From positions 1 to 64,000 of the forward strand of contig JBBRPA010000008.1 in the NCBI GenBank assembly GCA_038228695.1: DNA of 64,000 bases, written 5' to 3'. Position 1 is the stretch's first letter. Every line of letters starts with the position of its first letter. This DNA comes from DASVRZ01 sp038228695 (GTDB taxonomy: Bacteria > Verrucomicrobiota > Verrucomicrobiia > Chthoniobacterales > DASVRZ01). Shown piece by piece: positions 1-8,729 of the stretch. The position numbers were made by a program, and so were the translations under genes. The notes beneath the pieces were generated by a model that was not told the DNA's origin, ran no database searches, and was given only the letters and a program-made list of their open reading frames with translations.

Positions 1-52
1 CAAGCCTAGGAGTTGACTAAACAGGCTCGCATTACGCAAAATCATTGCCAGC

Positions 53-109
53 CTCCTGAGTGGGTGAAGTTTGGGTTTTTCATCACCTCCATTCCAACCC
101 ATTCAGGAG
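53..109. repeat. imperfect inverted repeat (hairpin)
   Basis: CTCCTGAGTGGGT at 53-65 is answered by ACCCATTCAGGAG at 97-109, one mismatch in 13. The loop contains a weaker inner pairing (GGTGA/TCACC). It could be a transcript hairpin or the relic of a palindromic element; no T-tract follows, so a simple terminator is unlikely. Confidence 0.5.
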
Positions 110-125
110 CGCCTTTTAAATCTTA

Positions 126-198
126 TTTTGGACAGGTGTGCCTCGCGACCCCTTTCCTCCTCGTTTTGGACAGGTGTGCTCGACCCCTTTCCTCCTCG
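126..198. repeat. tandem direct repeat, two units
   Basis: Two adjacent copies start with TTTTGGACAGGTGTGC and end with GACCCCTTTCCTCCTCG, at 126-163 (38 bp) and 164-198 (35 bp). The second lacks three bases in the middle. There are only two units, so this is a local duplication and not an array. Confidence 0.8.
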
Positions 199-412
199 CC
201 AACCAACTAACAAAACCAACCAACCTTTACCTTTTAGCTAAATCACTTTTACAGAAAATAAGTTGCTCAACCCAAAATTCATCGAGATCATGGGCGATTC
301 AGTCATTCGACGTAATGTTTAAGCTGCTTTATCAACATCTGCACAATTTTTGTGGTAATGGTCGCAACTGAACGGCAAATGTTTTTTGATCAAGGTTAAA
401 TAAACTTCTTTT

Positions 413-958
413 GTGCCAGATATCTTTCAGCTCATTAAATTGTCGGCACACGCCAAGCGGTTGGATTTTCTACTGATTGGCGGTCATGCGGTAAATGCTC
501 ATGGCTATACCCGTACTACTTTGGATGTGGACCTTTTGGCGAGGGACTCTCAGCGTGCCGAATGGAAAAAGTTTCTTGCGGAAAAAGGCTACCAACTCAT
601 CCACGAGACCACGGTTTTTGCCCAGTACGATCCGCCAACCCGCGAAGAAATGAATCTGGATATGATGTTTGTGGACGAGCCGACTTTCGCCAAACTTAAC
701 GCGGGGAGACAGATGTTAACAGTGGGCACGACGGTATTGCCGGTGGCGGGAGTCTTGCACCTAATTGCACTTAAACTTCACGCTACTCGTAGTAAAGATC
801 GTGCGGCGGAGGGGACGGATTTTTATGACATTGTGAATCTGGTGCGAATGCATCAGATTGATATCTCCAGTCCAACCTTCCATGAAATCCTCGAACGCTA
901 TGCCTCTGAAAGCATCCGGCAACGATTGCTCACAGAGCTTGGTCGCTCCTCTGTATGA
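413..958 (+). CDS. nucleotidyltransferase superfamily protein (DUF6036/AbiEii-like)
   Basis: A 181-aa protein starting at GTG. Near residues 22-42 it has the nucleotidyltransferase signature GGHA followed about 15 residues later by DVD, the usual glycine motif and two metal-binding acidic residues. NLDMMFVDEP near residue 83 could supply the third acid. The family transfers nucleotides to a protein or RNA target and includes toxin-like members (AbiEii, MenA) as well as uncharacterised ones; the substrate cannot be read from sequence. The stop overlaps the next reading frame, suggesting translational coupling to the small partner at 939. It is isolated at a gene-poor edge, typical of accessory or defence-type modules. 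Confidence 0.75.
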   Translation: MPDIFQLIKLSAHAKRLDFLLIGGHAVNAHGYTRTTLDVDLLARDSQRAEWKKFLAEKGYQLIHETTVFAQYDPPTREEMNLDMMFVDEPTFAKLNAGRQMLTVGTTVLPVAGVLHLIALKLHATRSKDRAAEGTDFYDIVNLVRMHQIDISSPTFHEILERYASESIRQRLLTELGRSSV

Positions 959-1136
959 TGGGCTGAATTTCGACCTCAATCTGCCAGTGATTCAACCCGG
1001 AGAGGGGCCGTTGCGTTTACGTGAACCGCTTTCCAGTGCGATAGCTAAGCATACCAAACTCCTACTATCATCGCGGTGTCCGCTAAAACCGGAGGAACGC
1101 GCGGCTGCTAAAAATCACGAGCCGTTTGTGATGTAG
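939..1136 (+). CDS. small conserved-type partner protein of the nucleotidyltransferase
   Basis: An open frame overlapping the end of the nucleotidyltransferase gene by about 20 bases. Its C-terminal part (YDGLNFDLNLP, then a tail ending AAAKNHEPFVM) reads like real protein. From memory, small proteins ending in a similar AAKNPxPF motif follow nucleotidyltransferases in other verrucomicrobial genomes; this has not been checked. No ATG is available near the overlap. TTG at 939 is my guess for the start, giving 65 residues, and the frame is open upstream to 858. Function unknown; a role as partner or antitoxin is speculation from gene order. Confidence 0.45.
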   Translation: MVAPLYDGLNFDLNLPVIQPGEGPLRLREPLSSAIAKHTKLLLSSRCPLKPEERAAAKNHEPFVM

Positions 1137-1402
1137 TTATACCATTTACCCGTCGTATTTTAAGCGTCACGCCGCGCACTGATCTGGCCTCGAAAACACG
1201 GAGACGGATAAGGTGTTAGTTTTGGTTGATGGTTAGAGATTGGTTGAGTGTGCGCTCGAAGTCGAGGGGCAACCGAGTCAGACGAGATGGACGATCCATT
1301 CTTTCCTAAATCCTAATCGTCAAATTGATAGTCGAGGGAGGAATGGGGTTCTACCAGCGGGCGACAGGCTGCGACCAACGCCGAAACCGGGCTGACGTCC
1401 GA

Positions 1403-1909
1403 CTAATTCCAGAGGAACGACTGCGTAAGCGCGACGATCGTTCCGTTTTCGATCAACACAGCGCGCCAGGCAGTGATGCGTCCGTCGTCCGAGTAATCGT
1501 CGCCGATCACGGCAAAATCTGTCTGGTGCGAGCCTTTCGCAGCGGAATAATTGATCTCCCGGGCCTGCACATAGTCGTTGAGCTTTTCGGTGCGGTATTC
1601 GAGGCGGAGAGTGAGATCGGCGTCGCGATAGGCCTTCCAGTAAAAGGTGAAATAATTTCCGCGCCGAGCGTTGATATCGACGTTATCGATCGCGCCGTAG
1701 TTGATCTTGCGGAGGCGGGCGTTGAGCATTTCGTTGCTCGTTCGCAGGCGTTTTTCGCTGTTCAGGAAGGTAACGGCTTTGCGGAATGCAAAGGCGTCGC
1801 TCAACGCGAGGGGAAGGACATTGACCTTCGGAAGCGAGACTGGGCGCGGTTGCGGCGTGGCGCAACTCACCAGCAAGCCGAGCACAAGGAGAAGGGCGAT
1901 CCGAATCAT
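1403..1909 (-). CDS. putative lipoprotein of unknown function
   Basis: 168 aa, start ATG at 1909 preceded by GGGGAA. Residues 1-16 form a short hydrophobic signal ending in LLVSC, a lipobox with Cys16 as the lipidation site, so the mature protein should be membrane-anchored. The rest is soluble, with many charged and aromatic residues and no motif I can name. An upstream extension of the frame to 2374 is rejected because it runs antisense through the nuclease gene. It is divergent from the exonuclease-ligase gene with about 90 bases between starts, so the two probably share a promoter region. Confidence 0.7.
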   Translation of the reverse strand: MIRIALLLVLGLLVSCATPQPRPVSLPKVNVLPLALSDAFAFRKAVTFLNSEKRLRTSNEMLNARLRKINYGAIDNVDINARRGNYFTFYWKAYRDADLTLRLEYRTEKLNDYVQAREINYSAAKGSHQTDFAVIGDDYSDDGRITAWRAVLIENGTIVALTQSFLWN

Positions 1910-2002
1910 TTCCCCAAATGAAAGCGGGTTCAACAGGCGGTGACAACTTGAAATTCTCTCTCCCGGTCTCCGTCGGCGTGCGTAGAATAGGACAGTGCGG
2001 AA

Positions 2003-4648
2003 ATGATCGAAGTCCACTATCACAACGGCGTGCACCTGCCGGCGCACGATCTCTGGCTCGACCCGCAACGGACCGAGGAGCTGGCTTTCGTCTCGCATGC
2101 GCACGCGGATCACATCGGGCGCCATCGCGAGGTTATTCTCTCGGCGAACACCGCACGGCTGATGAGGGCCCGCCTCTCCGGGGAACGGACCGAGCATATT
2201 TTGGAATACGACACCCCGGCGCAATTTCGCGGGGGAACCGTCCGCCTGCTGCCGGCGGGTCACATTTACGGCTCGGCGCAGTTTCATTATGAGACGGAAG
2301 CAGGATCGCTGCTTTACACGGGCGATTTCAAATTGCGCGAAGGTAAATCCGCCGAGCCGGTGCAGTGGCGTCACGCCGAGACGCTGATTATGGAGACGAC
2401 CTTTGGGCTGCCGCGGTATGTCTTTCCGCCTGCGGAATCAATTCTCGCAGACCTCCGGAAATTCTGCGTGGAAACGATCGAGGATGGCGAGGTGCCGGTC
2501 CTACTCGGTTATTCGCTGGGGAAGGCCCAAGAAATTCTCGCCTCGCTCGAAACTCTGGGGGTGCCCGTGATGTTGCACGGAGCAGTCTATAAAATGACAC
2601 GGCTTTACGGCGAAATGATCGGGCGATTTCCGGCGTTTGAACGTTACGACGCGGAAAATGTGCAGGGAAAAATCCTTATCTGTCCGCCCAGCGCTAATCG
2701 CTCGATCATGCTCCGAAAAATCAAGAACCGTCGCGTGGCAATGCTTTCTGGTTGGGCGATGACGCCGGGCGCCGAGCATCGTTACCAATGCGACGCGGTC
2801 TTTCCACTGTCGGATCACGCCGACTACCCGGACTTGCTGCGTTATGTGGAATTAATCCAGCCCCGGCGAGTCCTAACACTGCACGGATTCGCGGCTGAGT
2901 TCGCGGCGGATCTGCGGGCGAGAGGGGTGGAGGCCTGGTCACTCACCGGGGCGGATCAACTCGAACTGTCCATCGCGGTCGGAGGTCTATCCGTCGCAGC
3001 ACTCGCAGACGTCTCGGTCCTCCCCGGCGAGGGAACGTTCAGCGAGTTTGCCGGTGTCTGCGACCGGATCGCCGCCGTCACTGGGAAAAGAGAGAAAGTG
3101 AGACTGTTAGGAGAGCTTTTGCGAGGCTTGCCGGAGGACGAAGCTCGTTTCGCCGCGATCTTCCTCACCGGACGGACGTTTGCCCAAAGCGACCCGCGGG
3201 TTTTGCAAGTCGGCTGGGCTTTGATTCGCAGAACGGTGATGTTAGTCGCTGGCGTGTCGGAAGCGGAATTCCGCGCCAAAACGAGCGGCCTCGGAGACAT
3301 TGGGAAATCGGTCTTAGTTGCTCTCAGCGGACGCAGCGGGCAGGGCACATTTTCATTGAAAGACGCGAGCGAGTTTTTCGAATCGCTGGAAAAAGCACGC
3401 GGTCCCGCTGCAAAAACGGATCTTCTCCGCGAACGCCTTTGCAACCTAAACGCCCAACAGGCGGCGTATCTTGTTCGCATTCTAACAGGCGATCTTCGCA
3501 TCGGCCTGAAGGAAGGTCTTGTCGAGGAAAGTATCGCCGAGGCTTTTGCCGTTGCCGCGGAAGAAGTGCGAGAAGCGAACATGCTCACCGGCGATCTCGG
3601 TCAGGTCGTCAAACTGGCGCAACAAAAGAGCCTCTCCGAAGCAGGCATCCAGCTTTTTCATCCCGTGAAAGTCATGCTCGCCTCACCCGAGCCCACGGCC
3701 GAGGCGATCTGGGAACGATTCGGCCCGGCTGCGAGTGACGGTGTGTTAGTCGAGGATAAATACGATGGCATCCGGGCGCAAATTCACATTGGCGAAGGGA
3801 AGGTGGAGATATTTTCTCGTGACCTTCGTCCCATCATCAATCAATTCCCCGAGTTAGCCGCTAACTTCTCGCAGTCGATGATTCTCGATGGTGAAATTAT
3901 TGCATTCGCGGAGGGGAAGGCGCTCACGTTCTTCGACCTGCAGAAGCGTCTCGGCAGAAAAAAGCACGACGACTTTTTTATCGACTCAGACATTCCTGTG
4001 ATTTTTACGGCTTTCGATCTTTTGTATCTGGACGGCCATTCGTTGCTGAAAACTCCGCTGTCGGAACGTCGGGCAAAGCTCAAAGAGCTAACCTTTCCAT
4101 CTAAATTCCGACTGGCCGAAGGGACGGTCGTTCGGTCGACCGATGAAATGGAAGCCGCGTTTATAGCCGCTCGCGCCCGGAAAAACGAAGGCTTGATCGT
4201 GAAAGACGCGGGCAGTTTTTACACCCCGGGGCGCCGAGGTGGCGCGTGGTATAAATTGAAACGGGAACTCGCCACGCTCGACGTGGTCGTTACCGGTGTG
4301 GAGCAGGGTCATGGGAAGCGAAGCCATGTGCTGAGCGATTATACCTTCGCTATTCGCCGTGACGGAAGTGATGAGTTGCTAACTATCGGCAAAGCCTACT
4401 CTGGCCTAACTGACACGGAGATCGAGGAACTAACCGCGCACTTTGAAGCGAGCCAAACGGGCCAGCGGGGACGCGTGAAACTAGTTCACCCCGAGATCGT
4501 GCTCGAGATCGCCTTTGATTCGATCCAGCCGAGCAAACGCCACGCGAGCGGGTTGGCCATGCGGTTTCCGCGGATCAAGACGATCCGCCGGGATAAAACA
4601 GTGCGCGAAATCGACACACTGAGCTACGCTAAAAGCCTGTCCGTTTAG
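2003..4648 (+). CDS. fused ligase-associated exonuclease and ATP-dependent DNA ligase
   Basis: 881 aa. Residues 1 to about 330 are a metallo-beta-lactamase-fold nuclease of the ligase-associated exonuclease family; the HxHxDH metal site is His32-Ala-His34-Ala-Asp36-His37, with a further SDHAD motif near residue 270. From about 345 to the end is an ATP-dependent DNA ligase: N-terminal DNA-binding domain, adenylation domain with the KxDG motif (nucleophile Lys586 in EDKYDGIR), and OB-fold domain. In many bacteria these are two adjacent genes in a repair cluster with an Lhr-like helicase and the phosphoesterase PdeM; here they are one polypeptide and neither partner is adjacent. The likely role is end-processing and sealing of DNA breaks. 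The stop overlaps gatB tail to tail by four bases. Confidence 0.9.
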   Translation: MIEVHYHNGVHLPAHDLWLDPQRTEELAFVSHAHADHIGRHREVILSANTARLMRARLSGERTEHILEYDTPAQFRGGTVRLLPAGHIYGSAQFHYETEAGSLLYTGDFKLREGKSAEPVQWRHAETLIMETTFGLPRYVFPPAESILADLRKFCVETIEDGEVPVLLGYSLGKAQEILASLETLGVPVMLHGAVYKMTRLYGEMIGRFPAFERYDAENVQGKILICPPSANRSIMLRKIKNRRVAMLSGWAMTPGAEHRYQCDAVFPLSDHADYPDLLRYVELIQPRRVLTLHGFAAEFAADLRARGVEAWSLTGADQLELSIAVGGLSVAALADVSVLPGEGTFSEFAGVCDRIAAVTGKREKVRLLGELLRGLPEDEARFAAIFLTGRTFAQSDPRVLQVGWALIRRTVMLVAGVSEAEFRAKTSGLGDIGKSVLVALSGRSGQGTFSLKDASEFFESLEKARGPAAKTDLLRERLCNLNAQQAAYLVRILTGDLRIGLKEGLVEESIAEAFAVAAEEVREANMLTGDLGQVVKLAQQKSLSEAGIQLFHPVKVMLASPEPTAEAIWERFGPAASDGVLVEDKYDGIRAQIHIGEGKVEIFSRDLRPIINQFPELAANFSQSMILDGEIIAFAEGKALTFFDLQKRLGRKKHDDFFIDSDIPVIFTAFDLLYLDGHSLLKTPLSERRAKLKELTFPSKFRLAEGTVVRSTDEMEAAFIAARARKNEGLIVKDAGSFYTPGRRGGAWYKLKRELATLDVVVTGVEQGHGKRSHVLSDYTFAIRRDGSDELLTIGKAYSGLTDTEIEELTAHFEASQTGQRGRVKLVHPEIVLEIAFDSIQPSKRHASGLAMRFPRIKTIRRDKTVREIDTLSYAKSLSV

Positions 4649-6102
4649 CCAAGGAGTTTGACTAACAGTTCGCCGACGACCGCCGGATTGGCTTTGCCTT
4701 TGCTAACCTTCATGACTTGGCCCTTGAGGAAATTCACCGCGGCGATTTTTCCCGCGCGATAATCCTCCACTGACTTCGGATTTTCTCCGATGACCTGAAG
4801 GCAGATTGCCTCGATTGCGCCACTATCACTTTCCTGGGCGAGCCCTTTTTCGGATACGATCGACACAGCGTTCTTTCCGCTGGCGAACATGTCCGCGAAA
4901 ACTTCCTTGGCCTGCTTGCCGTTGATCTTTCCGTCGTCCACTAGATTGACTAGCTCGTCCAGTAATTCGGGACGAACTGGGGAGTGGGTGATAGTTAGGC
5001 TGGCTGCACTCAGAGCACTGAGCAGGTCGTTGATGATCCAATTAGCGATGCCTTTCGGCTTGCGGGCAGTTTTCGCTGCAGCCTCGAAATAGGTGCAAAG
5101 TTCGAGGTCGTTGGCGATGACGGAGGCGTCGTAGGCGCTCACCGCATAATCTGCGACATAGCGGTCGCGCTTTTGCGTCGGCAACTCCGGCACCCGAGTC
5201 CTCACCTCGTCCATGAAAGCCTCCGTTTTTACCGGCAACAAATCCGGATCGGGAAAATAACGATAGTCCGCCGAAGTTTCCTTTACCCGCATCAAAAATG
5301 TCTCTCCCGAATCATCGTCCCAGCGGCGGGTTTCTTGTTTGAGCACGACGCCCCCTTCGACGGCCTTGATCTGACGCTCGATCTCAAAAGCGAGCGCACG
5401 GCGGACTCCGCTGACCGTGTTCAGATTTTTCAGCTCGATCTTCGCGTTGTAATCAGCCTGCCCCTCGGGCCGGACTGAGATGTTGCAATCGACCCGCATT
5501 TGACCTTTGTCCATGTCGGCGTCGCTAACGTTTCCATAAACTAGCACTTGGCGCAGCGAGGTTAGATAAGCGAAGGCTTCCTCAGGCGAGGCAATATCGG
5601 GTTCGCTAACAATTTCCATCAGCGGCGAACCGGCGCGGTTGAAATCAATCGCGGTGTTGTGGTCGAAGTGAAAACTCTTCGCGACATCCTCCTCGAGATG
5701 AATGCGGGTGAGGCCGATAATTTTTTCCGACGTCTCAATTTTTTTCTGATGATCTTTCGGATAAGCGAGATCGTGCAGGGGCACGCCACCGCCAACGCAG
5801 ATTGGCTGGTCGAATTGCGTGATCTGGTAGTTCTTCGGCATATCCGGATAGAAGTAATGCTTGCGGTCGAATTTACAGACCTCGGGGACAGTGCAATGAA
5901 GCATCAACCCTGTGAGAGCGGTCAGTTTAAGCGCTTCAAGATTCATCACCGGGAGCGCGCCGGGCATGCCGAGACAGACCGGGCAGGTGTGGGTGTTAGG
6001 TTCGGCGCCAAACTCGACCGGGCAGGCGCAAAACATCTTGCTGCGGGTCTTGAGTTGGACGTGGACTTCCAAGCCGATGGTGACGATGAATCCGGGTTTC
6101 AT
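4645..6102 (-). CDS. gatB: Asp-tRNA(Asn)/Glu-tRNA(Gln) amidotransferase subunit B
   Basis: 485 aa, full length for the family. GatB activates mischarged Glu-tRNA(Gln) or Asp-tRNA(Asn) with ATP and accepts ammonia from GatA, so this organism probably lacks a GlnRS and/or AsnRS. The N-terminus has the characteristic IGLEVHVQL, followed by a cysteine cluster (Cys25, Cys27, Cys40, Cys43). The last 150 residues are the helical YqeY-like tRNA-binding domain. It is the third gene of an aroC-cvpA-gatB run, 16 bases after cvpA; gatA and gatC are not in the window. Confidence 0.97.
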   Translation of the reverse strand: MKPGFIVTIGLEVHVQLKTRSKMFCACPVEFGAEPNTHTCPVCLGMPGALPVMNLEALKLTALTGLMLHCTVPEVCKFDRKHYFYPDMPKNYQITQFDQPICVGGGVPLHDLAYPKDHQKKIETSEKIIGLTRIHLEEDVAKSFHFDHNTAIDFNRAGSPLMEIVSEPDIASPEEAFAYLTSLRQVLVYGNVSDADMDKGQMRVDCNISVRPEGQADYNAKIELKNLNTVSGVRRALAFEIERQIKAVEGGVVLKQETRRWDDDSGETFLMRVKETSADYRYFPDPDLLPVKTEAFMDEVRTRVPELPTQKRDRYVADYAVSAYDASVIANDLELCTYFEAAAKTARKPKGIANWIINDLLSALSAASLTITHSPVRPELLDELVNLVDDGKINGKQAKEVFADMFASGKNAVSIVSEKGLAQESDSGAIEAICLQVIGENPKSVEDYRAGKIAAVNFLKGQVMKVSKGKANPAVVGELLVKLLG

Positions 6103-6118
6103 GGTAAAGTTAAAATGC

Positions 6119-7036
6119 TTAGTAAACGCGTGTTTCGGGTGGAGTAGGAGTCGGTAAGGTAGGAGCGGCGGGCTCCTTCTTCAAGGCAAAGTCGAGCGCT
6201 TTCATCAGCTCGAACGATTTGAGTTTTCCGCGCAAGTTTTCATCTTCCAGAGCGCGGAACACCTTCGGATTCTGCATCAAGGTGAAGTATTTCTTATTAC
6301 CCGCCAGCGTTTGGATGGCCGGATCGTCCGCTAGTCCTTTTAATAGTGGGTCTTCCATTAGTTTGCGGGTGCCTCGGAAATCCATGAACCGCCCCATCGC
6401 GTCCGGATCCGAGCTGACGGTCGCGATCTTATCGAGTGTCCGGTAAAGATCCGCCGGGGTTGGGTCGATCGTTTCGACGACAGGGGCGAGCGGGCCATTG
6501 GTTACGGCCTCGCGAGCCTTGGAAAACTGGCTCATGACCACAGTGCGCGAGTCGTTGGGGAGCGGTGTGCGACGTTCCTTCGCGACGCGGAACTGGGCAT
6601 CGGCCACCGTGCCTAACAGCCGGATGCCGGAAAGCAGAGCAACAAGGAAAACCACGCTGAAAAGCAATCCGATAAACGCACCACCGGCACCGTAAACCAG
6701 CCGCACGAGAAACGATTCCTGCTCGCGGGTTTTCCGAAAAAGAATGTTAACTACCAGCCGCAAGATGAGGTAGGTCGCGAGTCCCGTCAGAATCGAGACG
6801 ATCGCGTTCTGCGCCGATCCAAGCACGGAAATGTCGGGAATGATCAGTCCCACGAGCGGGCCGATTTTGTAGCCCACGAGATAGGCGATTAAGATCGCTG
6901 CGACCCGTAGCACTTGGCGCACGACGCCGTTCTGCCAACCGGACCATACGTTCATCGTGATGATGAGCAGGCCGAGGCTGGCGAGCGCTATTTGCAGGAT
7001 GGTGAGTCCCGCGAAGGTGTTTTCGGCGGCAATCAT
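6119..7036 (-). CDS. CvpA family membrane protein
   Basis: 305 aa. The first 160 residues contain about four hydrophobic helices in the CvpA arrangement, with the typical GWQNGVVRQ stretch after helix 1. The C-terminal 140 residues are soluble, including a repeated pattern of short helices (DPLLKGLADDP, NPKVFRALED) that is longer than in classical CvpA (about 160 aa) and may act outside or at the membrane face. CvpA proteins are linked to colicin V production and envelope homeostasis, with no known biochemical activity. The start lies 6 bases after the aroC stop, so it is co-transcribed. Confidence 0.8.
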   Translation of the reverse strand: MIAAENTFAGLTILQIALASLGLLIITMNVWSGWQNGVVRQVLRVAAILIAYLVGYKIGPLVGLIIPDISVLGSAQNAIVSILTGLATYLILRLVVNILFRKTREQESFLVRLVYGAGGAFIGLLFSVVFLVALLSGIRLLGTVADAQFRVAKERRTPLPNDSRTVVMSQFSKAREAVTNGPLAPVVETIDPTPADLYRTLDKIATVSSDPDAMGRFMDFRGTRKLMEDPLLKGLADDPAIQTLAGNKKYFTLMQNPKVFRALEDENLRGKLKSFELMKALDFALKKEPAAPTLPTPTPPETRVY

Positions 7037-7042
7037 TTTGGG

Positions 7043-8134
7043 CTAACGAGGTACCGCGTCGATCGCTCGCTGGCGCAACCAGTGGTCCGCTAGGGTGAGC
7101 CAAGTCATCGCCTCCACCATCGGCACAGCCCGGGGCAACACACACGGATCGTGCCGCCCGCGCGCAGCGAGTTCGGTCGCTTCACCGGATTTGGTCACCG
7201 TCTGTTGCGAGCGGGTGATCGTCGCGGTTGGTTTGAAAGCGATGCGAAAAAAAATGTCCTCCCCGTTTGAGATGCCGCCCTGAGTGCCGCCGGAAAAATT
7301 GGTCGTCGTGCGCACTCGGCCATCGCGAACTTCAAACGGATCGTTGTGCTCCGCGCCGGTCATCCGCGTGCTGGCAAATCCGGAGCCAATCTCAAATCCT
7401 TTGGTCGCAGGCAGACTCAGCATTGCTTTCGCGAGATCGGCTTCCATTCGATCAAAAACCGGTTCACCCAATCCTGTTGGGCAACCGCGCACGACGCATT
7501 CGACCACGCCGCCGACCGAATTCCCCGCTGTCCGCATTTCCTTGATCAGCGCGATCATTTTTTCCACTGCGACCGGGTCGGGGCAGCGCACGATGTTCCC
7601 CTCGATTTCCTCGAAAGTGACCGTGCTCGGGTCGACCTCCGCCTCCAAGTGATGAATCGATTTCACGTAAGCCAGCACCTCCAATCCCGGAACCAGCGCG
7701 CGGAACATTTTTTTTGCGATCGCCGCCGCTGCCACTCGGCCAATGGTTTCGCGGGCGGAAGCTCGGCCGCCGCCCTGGTGGTTGCGAATGCCATATTTTT
7801 CTTCGTAGGTGAAATCGGCGTGCGACGGCCGGAACGCCGTTTCCATCTCCGTGTAAGCCGAAGGACGCGCGTCTTTATTCATGACCATAACGGAAATCGG
7901 CGTGCCGAGCGTTTTTCCCTCGAAAACCCCGCTCAAAATGCGGCATTCGTCCGCCTCGTCCCGCGGCGTCACGATTTCGCTCTGACCGGGTCGCCGCCGA
8001 TCGAGATCGATCTGGATGTCCGCCTCCGAAAGTGCTACTCGCGGCGGACACCCGTCCACGACCACGCCAACTCCGCCCCCGTGAGATTCTCCCCAAGTGG
8101 AAATACGAAAAAGCTGGCCCAGTTGACTCGACAT
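7043..8134 (-). CDS. aroC: chorismate synthase
   Basis: 363 aa. It converts 5-enolpyruvylshikimate-3-phosphate to chorismate using reduced FMN, the last step of the shikimate pathway. Visible hallmarks are the N-terminal TWGESHG (His18), the GGGRASARETIGR signature near residue 130 and a second catalytic-histidine region GAEHNDPF. I chose ATG at 8134 (MSSQLGQLFR) over an upstream ATG at 8158, because homologues begin at this point. It is first of the aroC-cvpA-gatB run. aroF, trpA and folP elsewhere in the window belong to the same aromatic/folate network. Confidence 0.97.
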   Translation of the reverse strand: MSSQLGQLFRISTWGESHGGGVGVVVDGCPPRVALSEADIQIDLDRRRPGQSEIVTPRDEADECRILSGVFEGKTLGTPISVMVMNKDARPSAYTEMETAFRPSHADFTYEEKYGIRNHQGGGRASARETIGRVAAAAIAKKMFRALVPGLEVLAYVKSIHHLEAEVDPSTVTFEEIEGNIVRCPDPVAVEKMIALIKEMRTAGNSVGGVVECVVRGCPTGLGEPVFDRMEADLAKAMLSLPATKGFEIGSGFASTRMTGAEHNDPFEVRDGRVRTTTNFSGGTQGGISNGEDIFFRIAFKPTATITRSQQTVTKSGEATELAARGRHDPCVLPRAVPMVEAMTWLTLADHWLRQRAIDAVPR

Positions 8135-8192
8135 TGATTTATAGCAAAGCAAAGGCAATGATCGGCTGCGATGAAAATTTTTGATTTCACAG

Positions 8193-8654
8193 CTAAAACG
8201 ATCCTGATTTTTTCGTTAAAAATTGTTTCATCGCGACCAAAGTTTCTTTACTGACGTGGTGTTCGATCCCTTCGGCGTCGGATTGGGCGACAGGCTCAGG
8301 CACCCCGAGGGATTTTAAGAAATCGAAGACGATTTCGTGACGAAGACGCGATTCCTTGGCGAGTTTCTGGCCCGCTTCCGTCAAAAAAATCGCCCGATAC
8401 GGTTGCGCGGTCACGAAGCCATCGCGTTGCAGCCGCTGAATCGTACGGCCTACGGTGACGTGGGTGACGCCCAGTCGATGCGCCAGATCAATGGCGCGCG
8501 CTTCGCCCGTTTCGGCGATAAGATCGGCGATCAACTCCACATAATCCTGCGCTGTCTCCTGCGAATGCTCTTCACGCGTGCGCCGACGGGCGGCCACGGC
8601 GGAAACATCGCGCGGTTGCTGGGAAACATCTGGGGCGGTGGACTCGCTATTCAC
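8193..8654 (-). CDS. mntR: manganese-responsive repressor MntR (DtxR family)
   Basis: 153 aa, the size of enterobacterial MntR. After a charged N-terminal tail of about 40 residues comes a winged helix-turn-helix (near residues 45-105: RLGVTHVTVGRTIQRLQRDG), then the dimerisation and metal-binding part with LRHEIVFDFL and GIEHHVS, matching the Mn-binding region of the family. There is no C-terminal SH3-like domain. It is divergent from the Mn transporter operon, which it presumably represses when Mn(II) is sufficient. Its gene ends 58 bases before aroC. Confidence 0.92.
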   Translation of the reverse strand: MNSESTAPDVSQQPRDVSAVAARRRTREEHSQETAQDYVELIADLIAETGEARAIDLAHRLGVTHVTVGRTIQRLQRDGFVTAQPYRAIFLTEAGQKLAKESRLRHEIVFDFLKSLGVPEPVAQSDAEGIEHHVSKETLVAMKQFLTKKSGSF

Positions 8655-8682
8655 ACCCCCAACAAAGCCGAGAAAGAAACTT

Positions 8683-8710
8683 TTGACAACCCTGTTTCAG
8701 AATGTATTAT
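8683..8710 (+). promoter_or_regulatory. sigma70-type promoter of the mnt operon
   Basis: TTGACA at 8683-8688 and TATTAT at 8705-8710 with a 16-base spacer form a near-consensus promoter in the mntR-mntA gap. Transcription would start near 8717, very close to the first possible ATG. Confidence 0.65.
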
Positions 8711-8729
8711 CGGCTACAATTATAATGCA
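8703..8729. promoter_or_regulatory. candidate MntR operator
   Basis: TGTATTAT (8703-8710) and ATAATGCA (8722-8729) are inverted copies, 7 of 8 matching, 11 bases apart. The palindrome covers the -10 box and the expected transcription start, where a repressor would block initiation. It does not match the enterobacterial MntR box as I remember it, so assignment rests on position and symmetry only. Confidence 0.4.

Larger units (their letters stand above)
1..412. other. gene-free left edge
   Basis: I find no convincing gene here; the short open frames have no recognisable composition or ribosome binding site. It holds an imperfect hairpin (53-65 pairing with 97-109, 12 of 13 bases) and a 38/35-bp direct repeat (126-198). 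The mix of small repeats and absence of genes suggests decayed mobile or accessory DNA, but nothing identifies the source. Confidence 0.5.

Noticed and set aside
1910..2374. N-terminal extension of the lipoprotein frame at 1403
   Set aside because: It runs antisense through the exonuclease-ligase gene; the ATG at 1909 gives a perfect lipoprotein signal.
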